64,000 bases of DNA from JAEUIX01 sp046156035. Its GTDB lineage: Bacteria > Planctomycetota > Phycisphaerae > Phycisphaerales > UBA1924. Made by a program: the position numbers and the translations under genes. Location of the stretch: positions 40,539 to 104,538 of the forward strand of contig JBJXEW010000054.1 in the NCBI GenBank assembly GCA_046156035.1, given 5' to 3'. Shown here piece by piece: positions 26,266 through 34,371 of the stretch. Position 1 is the stretch's first letter; each line of letters begins with the position of its first letter. A model generated the notes under the pieces. The model was not told the DNA's origin and did not search any database. It saw nothing but the letters and a program-made list of their open reading frames with translations.

Positions 26266-27852
26266 CTACCCCGCCAGCGCTTCGCGCGAAGGGTCGATCC
26301 CCAGCAGTTTCATCTTCTTGTAGAGCGTCGTCCGGTTGATGCGCAGCGCCTCCGCCGCCTTCAGCCGGTTCCACCCCGAGGCCCGCAGGGCCTCCAGAAT
26401 AATCCTCCGTTCGGGCTCGCGCAAGGCATCCTCCAGCGAGCCGCGGTCGCCCTCCGCAGCCCGCCCGGCCACCGCCGCCGCGGCAGACAGTGTTGCCGCG
26501 CTCGTGGGGAACGGGATCGGTCCGGCCGGGAATGGGCCCTGCTGCGAGCCCTGCGCCGCGTTCACGGCCGCGCTCCCGGCGGGCAACGCGAAGCCGTGGC
26601 CCGAGAGCACCGCCGGCGCGGCATCCACCACATGGCCCGGCAGGTCGTCCAGTTTCACCGTCGGCGTGCGGCTCAGCACCACGGCCCGCTCCACAATGTT
26701 CGAGAGTTCACGCACGTTGCCGGGGTACGAGTACCGCCGCAACGCCTCCGTGGCCGCCGCGTCGAAGCCCGCCATCGTCTTGCCGTTGCTCGCGGCGTGC
26801 TGGCTCAGGAAGTGCTCCGCCAGAGCCGCGATGTCGCTGGGCCTTTCGCGCAGGGCGGGCAGTTCGATCTTCACGACGTTGATGCGGTAGTACAAATCCT
26901 GCCGGAAGGCCCCGCGAGAGACCAGTTCCTCCAGCGGCTGGTTGCTCGCCAGCACCACGCGCACATCCACCTCCACCGTCTGGTTGCTCCCCACGGGCTC
27001 GAACTTGCGCTCCTGCAGCACCCGCAGCAGTTTCAACTGCATGCCGGGGCTGGCCGAGTTGATCTCATCCAGGAAGAGCGTCCCGCCGTTGGCCGCCAGA
27101 AACTTGCCGGTCTTGTCCGCGTGGGCCCCCGTGAAACTCCCCTTCACGTGCCCGAAGAGTTCGCTCTCCAGCAACGTCTCCGGAATGCTCCCGCACGCGA
27201 GTTCAACAAAGGGCTTGCTCTTGCGCGGGCTGCGATGGTGGATGGCGTGCGCGATCAGGCTCTTGCCCGTGCCGCTCTCGCCCGTCATCAGCACCGTGGT
27301 CTTCGTCGGGGCCACGGCCTGCACCAGGTCATAAATCCGCAGCATCCGCTGGTCGGAGCCCACGATGCTGTCGAGGCCGTACTTGGTGTCGAGTTGCTCC
27401 TTGAGCGTGCGGTTCTCGCTCATGAGCGCCTGCTGACGGATCGCCCGTTGCAGCGCGATCCGCAGTTCATCATCCACCACCGGCTTGGTCAGGTAGTCCG
27501 CCGCGCCCAGGCGCACCGCCCGCACCGCGTTCTCGATCGTGCCGTAGCCCGTCAGCATGATCACGGCCGTGCCCGCGTGCTGCTTGCCGATGCGGCGGAG
27601 CAGTTCCATCCCGTCAAGCCCCGGCATGGCCGAGTCCGTCAGCACCAGCGCAAACGGCCGCGCCGGCTGCCCCGGGCCCGCGTCCTTCTCCGCCGCCGCG
27701 AGCGCCTCCAGGGCCTCGTGCCCGTTCAACGCGAGCGCGGCGTCGTAGCCCTCCAGGCGCAGAAACTCTCCCAGCGACTCGCCGACAATCGGGTCGTCAT
27801 CAACGATCAGGATGCGTGCCGCGGCCTCAGAATCCATGTGAACAACCTTCAT
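26266..27852 (-). CDS. Sigma-54-dependent response regulator (NtrC family)
   Basis: 528 residues. A receiver domain (residues 10-130) has the acidic pocket VDDD and phospho-acceptor Asp73 in LTDSAMPG; an AAA+ sigma-54 interaction domain has Walker A GESGTGKS (191-198), Walker B GGTLFLDEI and arginine-finger region; a Fis-type helix-turn-helix (GWNRLKAAEALRINRTTLYK) is at the end. The sigma-54 contact loop reads GSFTGA (238-243) instead of GAFTGA. A linker of about 90 residues rich in Ala/Gly/Pro separates the AAA+ and DNA-binding parts. ATG 27852 is preceded by AGGAAG. It follows the histidine kinase gene by 66 bases on the same strand, so the two form a two-component pair activating sigma-54 promoters. 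Confidence 0.93.
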   Translation of the reverse strand: MKVVHMDSEAAARILIVDDDPIVGESLGEFLRLEGYDAALALNGHEALEALAAAEKDAGPGQPARPFALVLTDSAMPGLDGMELLRRIGKQHAGTAVIMLTGYGTIENAVRAVRLGAADYLTKPVVDDELRIALQRAIRQQALMSENRTLKEQLDTKYGLDSIVGSDQRMLRIYDLVQAVAPTKTTVLMTGESGTGKSLIAHAIHHRSPRKSKPFVELACGSIPETLLESELFGHVKGSFTGAHADKTGKFLAANGGTLFLDEINSASPGMQLKLLRVLQERKFEPVGSNQTVEVDVRVVLASNQPLEELVSRGAFRQDLYYRINVVKIELPALRERPSDIAALAEHFLSQHAASNGKTMAGFDAAATEALRRYSYPGNVRELSNIVERAVVLSRTPTVKLDDLPGHVVDAAPAVLSGHGFALPAGSAAVNAAQGSQQGPFPAGPIPFPTSAATLSAAAAVAGRAAEGDRGSLEDALREPERRIILEALRASGWNRLKAAEALRINRTTLYKKMKLLGIDPSREALAG

Positions 27853-27918
27853 CTCTCGATCTTCCTGTGATGCTGTCCTGTCCCGCCAACCCCATATGCC
27901 TTCGCTCAACCGCCCGGT

Positions 27919-28932
27919 TCACCCGCGACCAACCACACCCGCCGGCCACGCCGCACGCAGTGTTGCCCCCACGCCACCGTCGCCCGCGCGCAGCCGAATA
28001 CTCCCGCCGCGCTCCTGCAACAGTTCGCTGCACAGGGCCAGGCCGATCCCGCTCCCGCCCGCTTTGGTTGAAAAGCCCGGCGTGAACAGCCGCGCATCCG
28101 TTGCAGGCGTTACAGGCCCACCCTGCGTTGCGCTCTCGCCACTGAGGCACGCTCCCGGCGGGGCCACAGGTGCGGGGGGAGGCCCCACGCCGTTGTCGCT
28201 GATTTCCAGCACGATCGTTCCGTGCGGCCCGCTGCCCACACCGTTCGCATCTGGCGCAACAAACGCGGCCCGAACGAACACGACACCCTCGCGGCCGGTC
28301 TTGCCTTCACCCGTCGCGGCCATGATCGATTCCAGCGCATTCCGCACGCCGTTGGCCACGATCGTGTACGCGATGTCGGCGGGCAGGCCGCGTGCCTCAT
28401 CGTCCACCTGCACGCGCACTTCGGCACCGGCGCGCTGTGCGAGGGGTTCAAGAATCGCCACGGCGTGCTCACACGCCTCGAAGAGCGTCAGGTCGCGTCC
28501 GGGCTGCCGCGCCCGCCCGCTGCGCACCATGCCCGTGCCCCGCATCGCGTGGGCCACCATGCCCGTCATCTGTTCGAGCGCGGTCTGCACGCTGCGCAAG
28601 CGGCGGTCGAGTTCGGGGAGTGTGTCGGCCGGTGCCGACGGGCTCGATCGCGCGTTGCCAAGAACGATGTTCATCGTCCGCATCGAGCCATCGAGCAGGT
28701 TGGAAAGTTCGTGCGCGAGGCGCGCGAGTCGCGCCACGGCCTCATCGGGCTCCGGCGTTCTCGGACCCGGCACGAGCGCACGCGAACGGGCGGCCACAGC
28801 GGGGTGGTTGTCGATGGCCGCTGGGCCTCCCGGAATCGGCCTCGGATGCGGGTTGTGGCCGGAGTGACTCACACGCTCAACATCGACACGGAGCATGAGC
28901 CGCTGAAGCCGATTGTGGCTCGGGCGCGACAT
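27919..28932 (-). CDS. Soluble sensor histidine kinase
   Basis: 337 residues with no membrane segment. His74 lies in RLAHELSNLL, a typical H-box. The ATPase domain has an N-box (VANGVRNALES), G1 (DNGVGPP) and G2 (GGSGIGLAL). The first 60 residues are low-complexity and histidine/proline-rich, without a PAS, GAF or other sensor domain, so signal input probably comes from a partner protein. Immediately upstream of the NtrC-type regulator in the same direction, it is the likely phosphodonor. ATG 28932 has GAAGGG nine bases ahead. Confidence 0.88.
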   Translation of the reverse strand: MSRPSHNRLQRLMLRVDVERVSHSGHNPHPRPIPGGPAAIDNHPAVAARSRALVPGPRTPEPDEAVARLARLAHELSNLLDGSMRTMNIVLGNARSSPSAPADTLPELDRRLRSVQTALEQMTGMVAHAMRGTGMVRSGRARQPGRDLTLFEACEHAVAILEPLAQRAGAEVRVQVDDEARGLPADIAYTIVANGVRNALESIMAATGEGKTGREGVVFVRAAFVAPDANGVGSGPHGTIVLEISDNGVGPPPAPVAPPGACLSGESATQGGPVTPATDARLFTPGFSTKAGGSGIGLALCSELLQERGGSIRLRAGDGGVGATLRAAWPAGVVGRG

Positions 28933-29057
28933 GCTGTGCGCCCTTCACGCATCACCGTCGCAGGGTCTACGTCGGCACATGTTGCGCGTGGCGGCACCAC
29001 CACGTTGCCCGTCCGCCACAGCGGGCCGGTCACCGTCTCCCCACCCCCCTGCCCCCC

Positions 29058-29774
29058 TCAGTCGTTCTCGAAGATCACATCCGCCACGTCGTACGGACGG
29101 TCGAGCAGAAAATGATGCCGTTGCGCAGCGAAGTACATCTCCTGGTACTCGCGCTTGATGCTCTCGGCCTCCAGGCCCTCCTGGTTGCGGGCGATGGCCC
29201 GCTCCAGAGCGGTCTCGAACAGGCACCGGACCCAGATGCGCACGTCGGCTCGCGCCAGGAGCGCTCGCTTGAGGAGGAACACGCCCTCAACAACGATGAT
29301 GTCCACGCCCTCGAAGTGGTAGCGGTGATCGGTGAGTTGGCCGCTCTGGCCGCCCAGCCGCACCCGCAGGTCTATCTTCCCGTCGCGGGCGAGGGGGTCG
29401 ATCAGCGCGTCAAAGAGACGCTCGAAGTCGAAGGCGTTCTCGTAGAAGTGGGGGCCGCGGTCGGGCGTGCCCGTGGGCTGCTCCCGCTGGGCCGGGGGGT
29501 TGAGCCAGGGGTCGATGCCGATGGCCGCCACCGTGTGGCCCAGCGCCTCAAGGCCCGCCGTCAGCGCCGCGGCGGTCGTGCCCTTGCCCGACGCGTCGAT
29601 GCCGCTCATGAACACCACCATCGCGCGCCGGGGCGGACGGGCAGCGCCGTTCGCGAGCGGCGTGGCCGCGTGCACGCCGTGATCGAGCCGGGCACGATGC
29701 ACCATGCTCGCCAGGTTCGCGATGGAATCCGTGCTGGTCATGTGAAAGGTGTGAGATTGAACCGTCGTAACCAT
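29058..29774 (-). CDS. Uridine-kinase-like P-loop kinase
   Basis: About 238 residues. FMSGIDASGKGTTAAAL is a phosphate-binding loop and the layout (GIDPWLN, HFYENAFDFERLF, VVEGVFLLKRALL, a basic lid with RxxARNQEG) matches the uridine kinase/phosphoribulokinase family, which phosphorylates nucleosides or sugars with ATP. The substrate cannot be settled from sequence alone. Two starts are possible: ATG 29774 (used here) and ATG 29741, eleven residues later; neither has a clear Shine-Dalgarno. Confidence 0.78.
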   Translation of the reverse strand: MVTTVQSHTFHMTSTDSIANLASMVHRARLDHGVHAATPLANGAARPPRRAMVVFMSGIDASGKGTTAAALTAGLEALGHTVAAIGIDPWLNPPAQREQPTGTPDRGPHFYENAFDFERLFDALIDPLARDGKIDLRVRLGGQSGQLTDHRYHFEGVDIIVVEGVFLLKRALLARADVRIWVRCLFETALERAIARNQEGLEAESIKREYQEMYFAAQRHHFLLDRPYDVADVIFEND

Positions 29775-29922
29775 ATCGCTTCGCGGAAACCCGCCTCCGA
29801 TGCGCACGCGGCGGCGCGTGCGAGTGCCGGTCCCGGCCCCGGTCGCGTGCTGCGGCCGAACGTGAGCCGGTAAGGCAGTATGTCGTAAATGACGGACGCC
29901 ATTGCAGGCCTTGGAACACTCA

Positions 29923-29940
29923 CGAAACCGGCCGGTTTCG
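29923..29940. promoter_or_regulatory. Perfect 18-bp palindrome after ileS
   Basis: CGAAACCGGCCGGTTTCG reads the same on both strands and begins within a dozen bases of the ileS stop. It could fold as a short hairpin in the ileS transcript or serve as an operator for the downstream kinase gene. No T-run follows. Confidence 0.35.
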
Positions 29941-29950
29941 CCGCTCTCCC

Positions 29951-32900
29951 TTACGCAAGCCCAACGGCCGCGGCATCCCGATCCGAGAGCATCACGCCTG
30001 CCGGACCGCGAGGCTTCACCGTGCCGTCGCGCTTCCACGACCGCTCGCAGCGGGGCTCGCTGCGCAGGTCGAGCACGCGAGGTTCGCTGGCGGCGGCGTC
30101 GATGGAGACGCGGCTCACGCCCAGCAGGTCGGCCATGTCAGCGAGATCAAATTGGTGAAGCTCAGTCTCAACGCCGACGCTTCCCGGGAGCACCACCTGC
30201 ATGTCCAGGGGATTGTCAATCGCGAGCATAGCCTTCGCGACTTCCATCGCTTTGCGCGCTCGATCCGCTTGCACCATGAGTGTTGACCAACGCTCATCCG
30301 CCCTCACGTTTGTGGGCGTGGGGAAGTCGAGCAGATGGACGCAAACCGACGCATCCTCGGCACCCGCCTTCGTAAGGGTCCTATACACGTCATCGGCGGT
30401 GTGAGGCAGCAGGGGTGCCAGAAGGCGACAAAGACCGTCCGTGATGTGCCAGAAGGCGGTTTGTGTCTGAAGTCGGCGAAGGGAGGCCTTCGCATCGCAG
30501 TACAGACGATCCTTGACGGCTGGGAAGTACGTTGCACTCAGCGTCTCGTTGCAAAACTTGTAGATGGCCAGGTGAGCGTCGCGAAACGCGTATCGGTCGT
30601 ACGCGTCCAGCACCGTTTTCCTCATCTCGTCAAGTTTCTCCAATGCCCAAGCGTCTAGCGACGTCGCGGGGATCGCTTCGAGCTTCACTGCTTTGGGCAC
30701 CGCGCCCTCTTGCAGTGGCGAGTGTTCAGCGAGATTGCTCAGCATGAACCGCAAGGTGTTGCGCACTTTGCGGTACCCCTCGCTCGCATGGTTGAAGAAC
30801 TCCTCGTCCACCTTCACGTCGTTGTCGTAGGCCAGGCTGCTCACCCACCAGCGCAGCACATCAACGCCGAACTTCGTGAAGAGGTCCTCAACGCTGTCGC
30901 CCTTGCTCTTGGAGAGTTTCTTGCCGTCCTTGTCCACCATGAAGCCGTGCGTGAGGAGCGTCTTGAAGGGTGGCACGCCCGTCGCACCCAGCGCCGTGAG
31001 CAGCGACAACTGGAACCAGCCGCGGTGCTGGTCGGAGCCTTCAAGGTAGAGGTCCGTGAGCGGCTCGCCGGGCGTGTGGTGCGCGGTGCCGCGCTGGCGC
31101 ATCACCGCGTTCCACGATGAGCCGGCCTCGAACCAGACATCGAGAATGTCGTTGCCCTTGCGCAGGGGGTCGAGGCCGCTTGCCCCAGCCTCCGCGCCCT
31201 CCGTGCTCTCGTGGCACAGCCTTGCAGGCTGTGCCTCCATACCTCGTGAAACGGGCGGCACCTGTTGCGGGAGGCTTGGAGAGCACAGGCTGAAAGCCTG
31301 TGCCACGAGGCGTGAGGCTGATGCATCAAGCCCTGTGTCCTGCTTCGCATCGTACTTCGCCAGCAACTCCGCCGGTCCAAGCGTGAACCACGCATCCGAA
31401 CCCTTCTCACGCACCACCTGCGCCACCGCACGCACGCTCGCGCCGGTCATGAACGTGCGTTCGTTCCCGTCCGAATCCTTCGAGAAGAACGCGGGGATGG
31501 GCAACCCCCACGCGCGCTGCCGGCTGATGCACCAGTCCGGGCGTGATTCGAGCATGCCGCGCATGCGGTTGCGACCCCAGTCGGGGACGAATCTGACCAT
31601 CCCATTTGTCTCGATGGCATCGAGCGCGGCTTGTCGTAAGGTCTGCCGTGGGTCATCGGTAGCAGACTCGTGAACGCGCACAAACCACTGCTCTGTTGCT
31701 CGAAAGATGGTCGGTGTCTTGCTGCGCCAGTCGTGCGGATACGAGTGAGCAAAGCGGTACTCGTAGAACAGGTGGCCGCTTTCGCGCAGTCGCGCCGCGA
31801 CGAGTTCGTTCGCCTTCCAGACATCCACGTTTCGCAACCAGGCCGACACGCTGTCGTCGTACGTGCCGTTGCCGCGCACGGGGCAGTAGATCGGCAGGTT
31901 GTTGGCGAGTCCGGTGCGATAGTCGTCTGCACCGTGGCCGGGAGCTGTGTGGACGAGGCCCGTGCCGTCCTCCAGCGTGACATAGTCCGCCGCGACCACA
32001 GAGAAGGCTCTTTCGCGGAGAACGAAGTGCGTGCCCGCGTTGCGCGCCCCACCGCCGCTGGGCAGCGTGGCACCCTCGCCTTCGGCCACAAATGGGTGTC
32101 GGTACTTCAGCCCCAGCAACTTTTCGCCTGTCGTCGTGGCAACCACCACCACCTCCTCGCTCTTGGCCGCCTTCGTCACGCGCTCCACCGCCTCCGCGGC
32201 CAGCACCGTCACGTTCCCGTCGATCCACACCAGCGCGTAGGTGAACTTGGGGTTCACGGCGATGGCGAGGTTGGCGGGCAGCGTCCAGGGTGTGGTCGTC
32301 CAGATCATGAAGCAGGGCGTTTGGCCCGGCCGTGTGCCGGGCTTCGGTGCATGGCTGCGCTCGCCGCTCGCTTCACCGGTAGCCTCATCCGCCTCCTCTT
32401 CCACATCGTCATCGCTCGCGGCGGGTGCTGGCAACCCAAACGCGTCGTACACCGCCTGCGCATCCGCGGCTTCAAAGTCCACGTACACGCTCAAATCCTC
32501 GCGGTCCTGATACTCCAGTTCCGCCTCGGCCAGAGCCGTCTCGTTGGCGATGCTCCAGTGCACGGGCTTGAGCGCCCGGTACACGAGGCCCGCATCCAGC
32601 AGGTCGGCCAGCACCTCCAGCACCGCGGCCTCGTACTCGGGCTGCATGGTCAGGTACGGGTGGTCGTAGTCCGCCAGCGTCATCAGCCGCGTGAACTGCT
32701 GCGTGTGCAGTTTGTGGAACTTTTCGGCATACGCCTTGCACTCGCGCCGCACCGCCATTCGGCGGTTGTCATCGCTCAGCGTGCGCAGTTTCTCGAACTT
32801 GCCCTTCTCCACCAGTTCCGTCATCACCTTGTGCTCGATGGGCAGGCCGTGGCAGTCCCATCCCGGCACATACGGGCAGTCGAACCCGGCCATGGTCTTG

Positions 32901-33241
32901 GAGCGCACCACGAAATCCTTCAGGCACTTGTTCATCAGGTGCCCGAGGTGGATGGAGCCGTTGGCGTACGGCGGCCCGTCGTGGAACACGAACGGCTTTT
33001 TGGCCGCGCCCGCGGCGGCCGCCTCTCGTGCCAGCCCGCGCACGCGCTCGTACAGGTTCATCCCCGCCCAGCGCTTGATGCTGGCCGGCTCGTTCTGCAC
33101 CAGGTTCGCCTTCATGGGGAAGGGCGTATTGGGCAGATTCAGCGTCTCCTTGAAACTCTTGGCTCCCCCCGGCGCGCCCGCGGCTGCGGAAGTGGGGGGG
33201 GCGGGGGGGTTGGGAGCAGATGATGGATGAGGCGTAGTCAT
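29951..33241 (-). CDS. ileS: Isoleucyl-tRNA synthetase
   Basis: 1096 residues, class I synthetase charging tRNA-Ile. Signature HLGH at 98-101 (in NGSIHLGHLMNKCLKDF), KLSKSKG near residue 775, editing-domain segments (TPCFMIWTTTPWTLPANLA, HTAPGHGADDY) and DILDVWFEAGSSW are all intact. Two unusual points: residues about 645-678 (from AQAFSLC to ARLCHE) are encoded by a palindromic repeat element inserted in frame just before the DILDVWF motif, and the C-terminal zinc ribbon is reduced to one cysteine (RCERSWKRD... LSDRDAAAV). ATG 33241 starts a Pro/Ala-rich leader of about 25 residues ahead of KETLNLPNT. Confidence 0.96.
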   Translation of the reverse strand: MTTPHPSSAPNPPAPPTSAAAGAPGGAKSFKETLNLPNTPFPMKANLVQNEPASIKRWAGMNLYERVRGLAREAAAAGAAKKPFVFHDGPPYANGSIHLGHLMNKCLKDFVVRSKTMAGFDCPYVPGWDCHGLPIEHKVMTELVEKGKFEKLRTLSDDNRRMAVRRECKAYAEKFHKLHTQQFTRLMTLADYDHPYLTMQPEYEAAVLEVLADLLDAGLVYRALKPVHWSIANETALAEAELEYQDREDLSVYVDFEAADAQAVYDAFGLPAPAASDDDVEEEADEATGEASGERSHAPKPGTRPGQTPCFMIWTTTPWTLPANLAIAVNPKFTYALVWIDGNVTVLAAEAVERVTKAAKSEEVVVVATTTGEKLLGLKYRHPFVAEGEGATLPSGGGARNAGTHFVLRERAFSVVAADYVTLEDGTGLVHTAPGHGADDYRTGLANNLPIYCPVRGNGTYDDSVSAWLRNVDVWKANELVAARLRESGHLFYEYRFAHSYPHDWRSKTPTIFRATEQWFVRVHESATDDPRQTLRQAALDAIETNGMVRFVPDWGRNRMRGMLESRPDWCISRQRAWGLPIPAFFSKDSDGNERTFMTGASVRAVAQVVREKGSDAWFTLGPAELLAKYDAKQDTGLDASASRLVAQAFSLCSPSLPQQVPPVSRGMEAQPARLCHESTEGAEAGASGLDPLRKGNDILDVWFEAGSSWNAVMRQRGTAHHTPGEPLTDLYLEGSDQHRGWFQLSLLTALGATGVPPFKTLLTHGFMVDKDGKKLSKSKGDSVEDLFTKFGVDVLRWWVSSLAYDNDVKVDEEFFNHASEGYRKVRNTLRFMLSNLAEHSPLQEGAVPKAVKLEAIPATSLDAWALEKLDEMRKTVLDAYDRYAFRDAHLAIYKFCNETLSATYFPAVKDRLYCDAKASLRRLQTQTAFWHITDGLCRLLAPLLPHTADDVYRTLTKAGAEDASVCVHLLDFPTPTNVRADERWSTLMVQADRARKAMEVAKAMLAIDNPLDMQVVLPGSVGVETELHQFDLADMADLLGVSRVSIDAAASEPRVLDLRSEPRCERSWKRDGTVKPRGPAGVMLSDRDAAAVGLA
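31208..31309. repeat. 102-bp palindromic element inside ileS
   Basis: Bounded by a perfect 12-bp inverted pair, CTCGTGGCACAG (31208-31219) and CTGTGCCACGAG (31298-31309). Each end folds into its own hairpin: GGCACAGCC/GGCTGTGCC at the left and GCACAGGCT/AGCCTGTGC at the right. The length is 34 codons, so the ileS frame is kept. It encodes no enzyme and looks like a REP/MITE-type non-autonomous element. Confidence 0.8.
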
Positions 33242-33554
33242 GATGAGGATCCGACCCTGACGGCGGCGCAGGCCGCGGCACCAGCGGTTACACGAGTGGC
33301 AATGGTAAGGGAGCAACGCCGTCAACTCCGGCGACCGACGCTCGCGGCAGCCGCACGAAGCACGCCCCGCCGAAGGGGCTGGACACGGCCCGGTTGTGCG
33401 ATTGTGTGCACCGCCCGCCGCGACCGGCCCTTTAGCGGGGCCGGGTAATTCGTGCCGCGCCGGGCACAAACGCGAGATGGGTGGAGCGGGCAACCATGCG
33501 AAACTCTATCGGCTCGTCTGCGCCGGTCAACCAGCGGCCGCGGCGCGGGCCCGC
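33242..33554. other. Intergenic region upstream of ileS
   Basis: 313 bases between the ileS start and the stop of the next minus-strand gene. A 7-bp stem (CCGGCCC/GGGCCGG, 33424-33444) lacks a T-run. I see no T-box features, tRNA or convincing gene. Confidence 0.5.
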
Positions 33555-34130
33555 TCAGGCATCAAACTCGAAAATGGTCTGGGTGCGCAGCACCAGCCCG
33601 CCCGTGGAGCAGAGGTGGTACGACTGCACATGAAACTCGTTCTCGTACCGCTGCACATCGAGCATGGACAAGCACGCCCCGCCGTCGGTGCCTTCGTACG
33701 TGTGGCAGAGGGCATCCGTCTCGTCCGCCAGGGCGGTCATCTCTTCGAGCGTGGACTTGTAAAGGTTTTCGGAGAGCGTTTCCGCCTGGATGTTGCAGAC
33801 GTACGTCAGGCCCAGGTCGGTGAAAGACTGCTCAAAGTCCTTCTCGCCCAGGCAGGGGAATGTGGCCACCGCGCCGTTTGTGGGCAGGCCGTCCTCGCGA
33901 TCCGTAACCAGTTCGCACGTGGCACCGGCCTTGTGCTGATACCTGATGACGTGCGTTCGGGGCATCAGCCACGCCTCCAACTCGTGCCCGCCAGCCTTCA
34001 GCACGCGCCGGCCCTTGAGTTGGAACAACTCCGGGTGCAGGGCGCGCCGGTACAGCAAAAACTGAAATGTGGGTGCGATGGCGGGTTTCAGACTCGGGGC
34101 GTGGCCCCCTCGAAGCACTTCGTGTCCCAT
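33555..34130 (-). CDS. Conserved protein of unknown function (possibly DUF2617)
   Basis: 191 residues. The start region MGHEVLRGGHAPS is followed by FQFLLYRRALHPELFQL, then a mixed alpha/beta protein with scattered cysteines and an acidic, aromatic C-terminus (LRTQTIFEFDA). The LYRRALHPELF block reminds me of planctomycete proteins assigned to DUF2617, but I cannot confirm this without a profile search. No signal peptide, membrane segment or catalytic motif stands out. ATG 34130 was preferred to an upstream TTG. An A+T-rich divergent region separates it from the helical-repeat gene. Confidence 0.6.
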   Translation of the reverse strand: MGHEVLRGGHAPSLKPAIAPTFQFLLYRRALHPELFQLKGRRVLKAGGHELEAWLMPRTHVIRYQHKAGATCELVTDREDGLPTNGAVATFPCLGEKDFEQSFTDLGLTYVCNIQAETLSENLYKSTLEEMTALADETDALCHTYEGTDGGACLSMLDVQRYENEFHVQSYHLCSTGGLVLRTQTIFEFDA

Positions 34131-34371
34131 GGTGGCGGCCCCTCGTGGCAAAAACCCTCGTGTCCACCCCGCCCGCGAAGCAACCTGTGGATTATCGGTG
34201 ATGAATCAAGATTTGACAACCTAGATTTTACCCATTTTTACACAAAGCCTAGATTCCTTGCGCCCTGCATGCACTACGGGTGGTGGTCGATCCCATCCAC
34301 TCACGACCGACAGAACACCGAACACAACCCTTCACGCACCGATGCGCGGCTGACCGATAACCACTCCCGGC
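34131..34371. promoter_or_regulatory. A+T-rich divergent promoter region
   Basis: The segment 34190-34260 is strikingly A+T-rich for this DNA. On the plus strand TTGACA (34213-34218) is followed 18 bases later by TTTACA (34237-34242), a plausible promoter for the gene at 34372; on the minus strand TAAAAT could serve the gene ending at 33555. Confidence 0.4.

Noticed and set aside
33242..33554. T-box riboswitch upstream of ileS
   Set aside because: No specifier stem, T-box sequence or antiterminator could be recognised.
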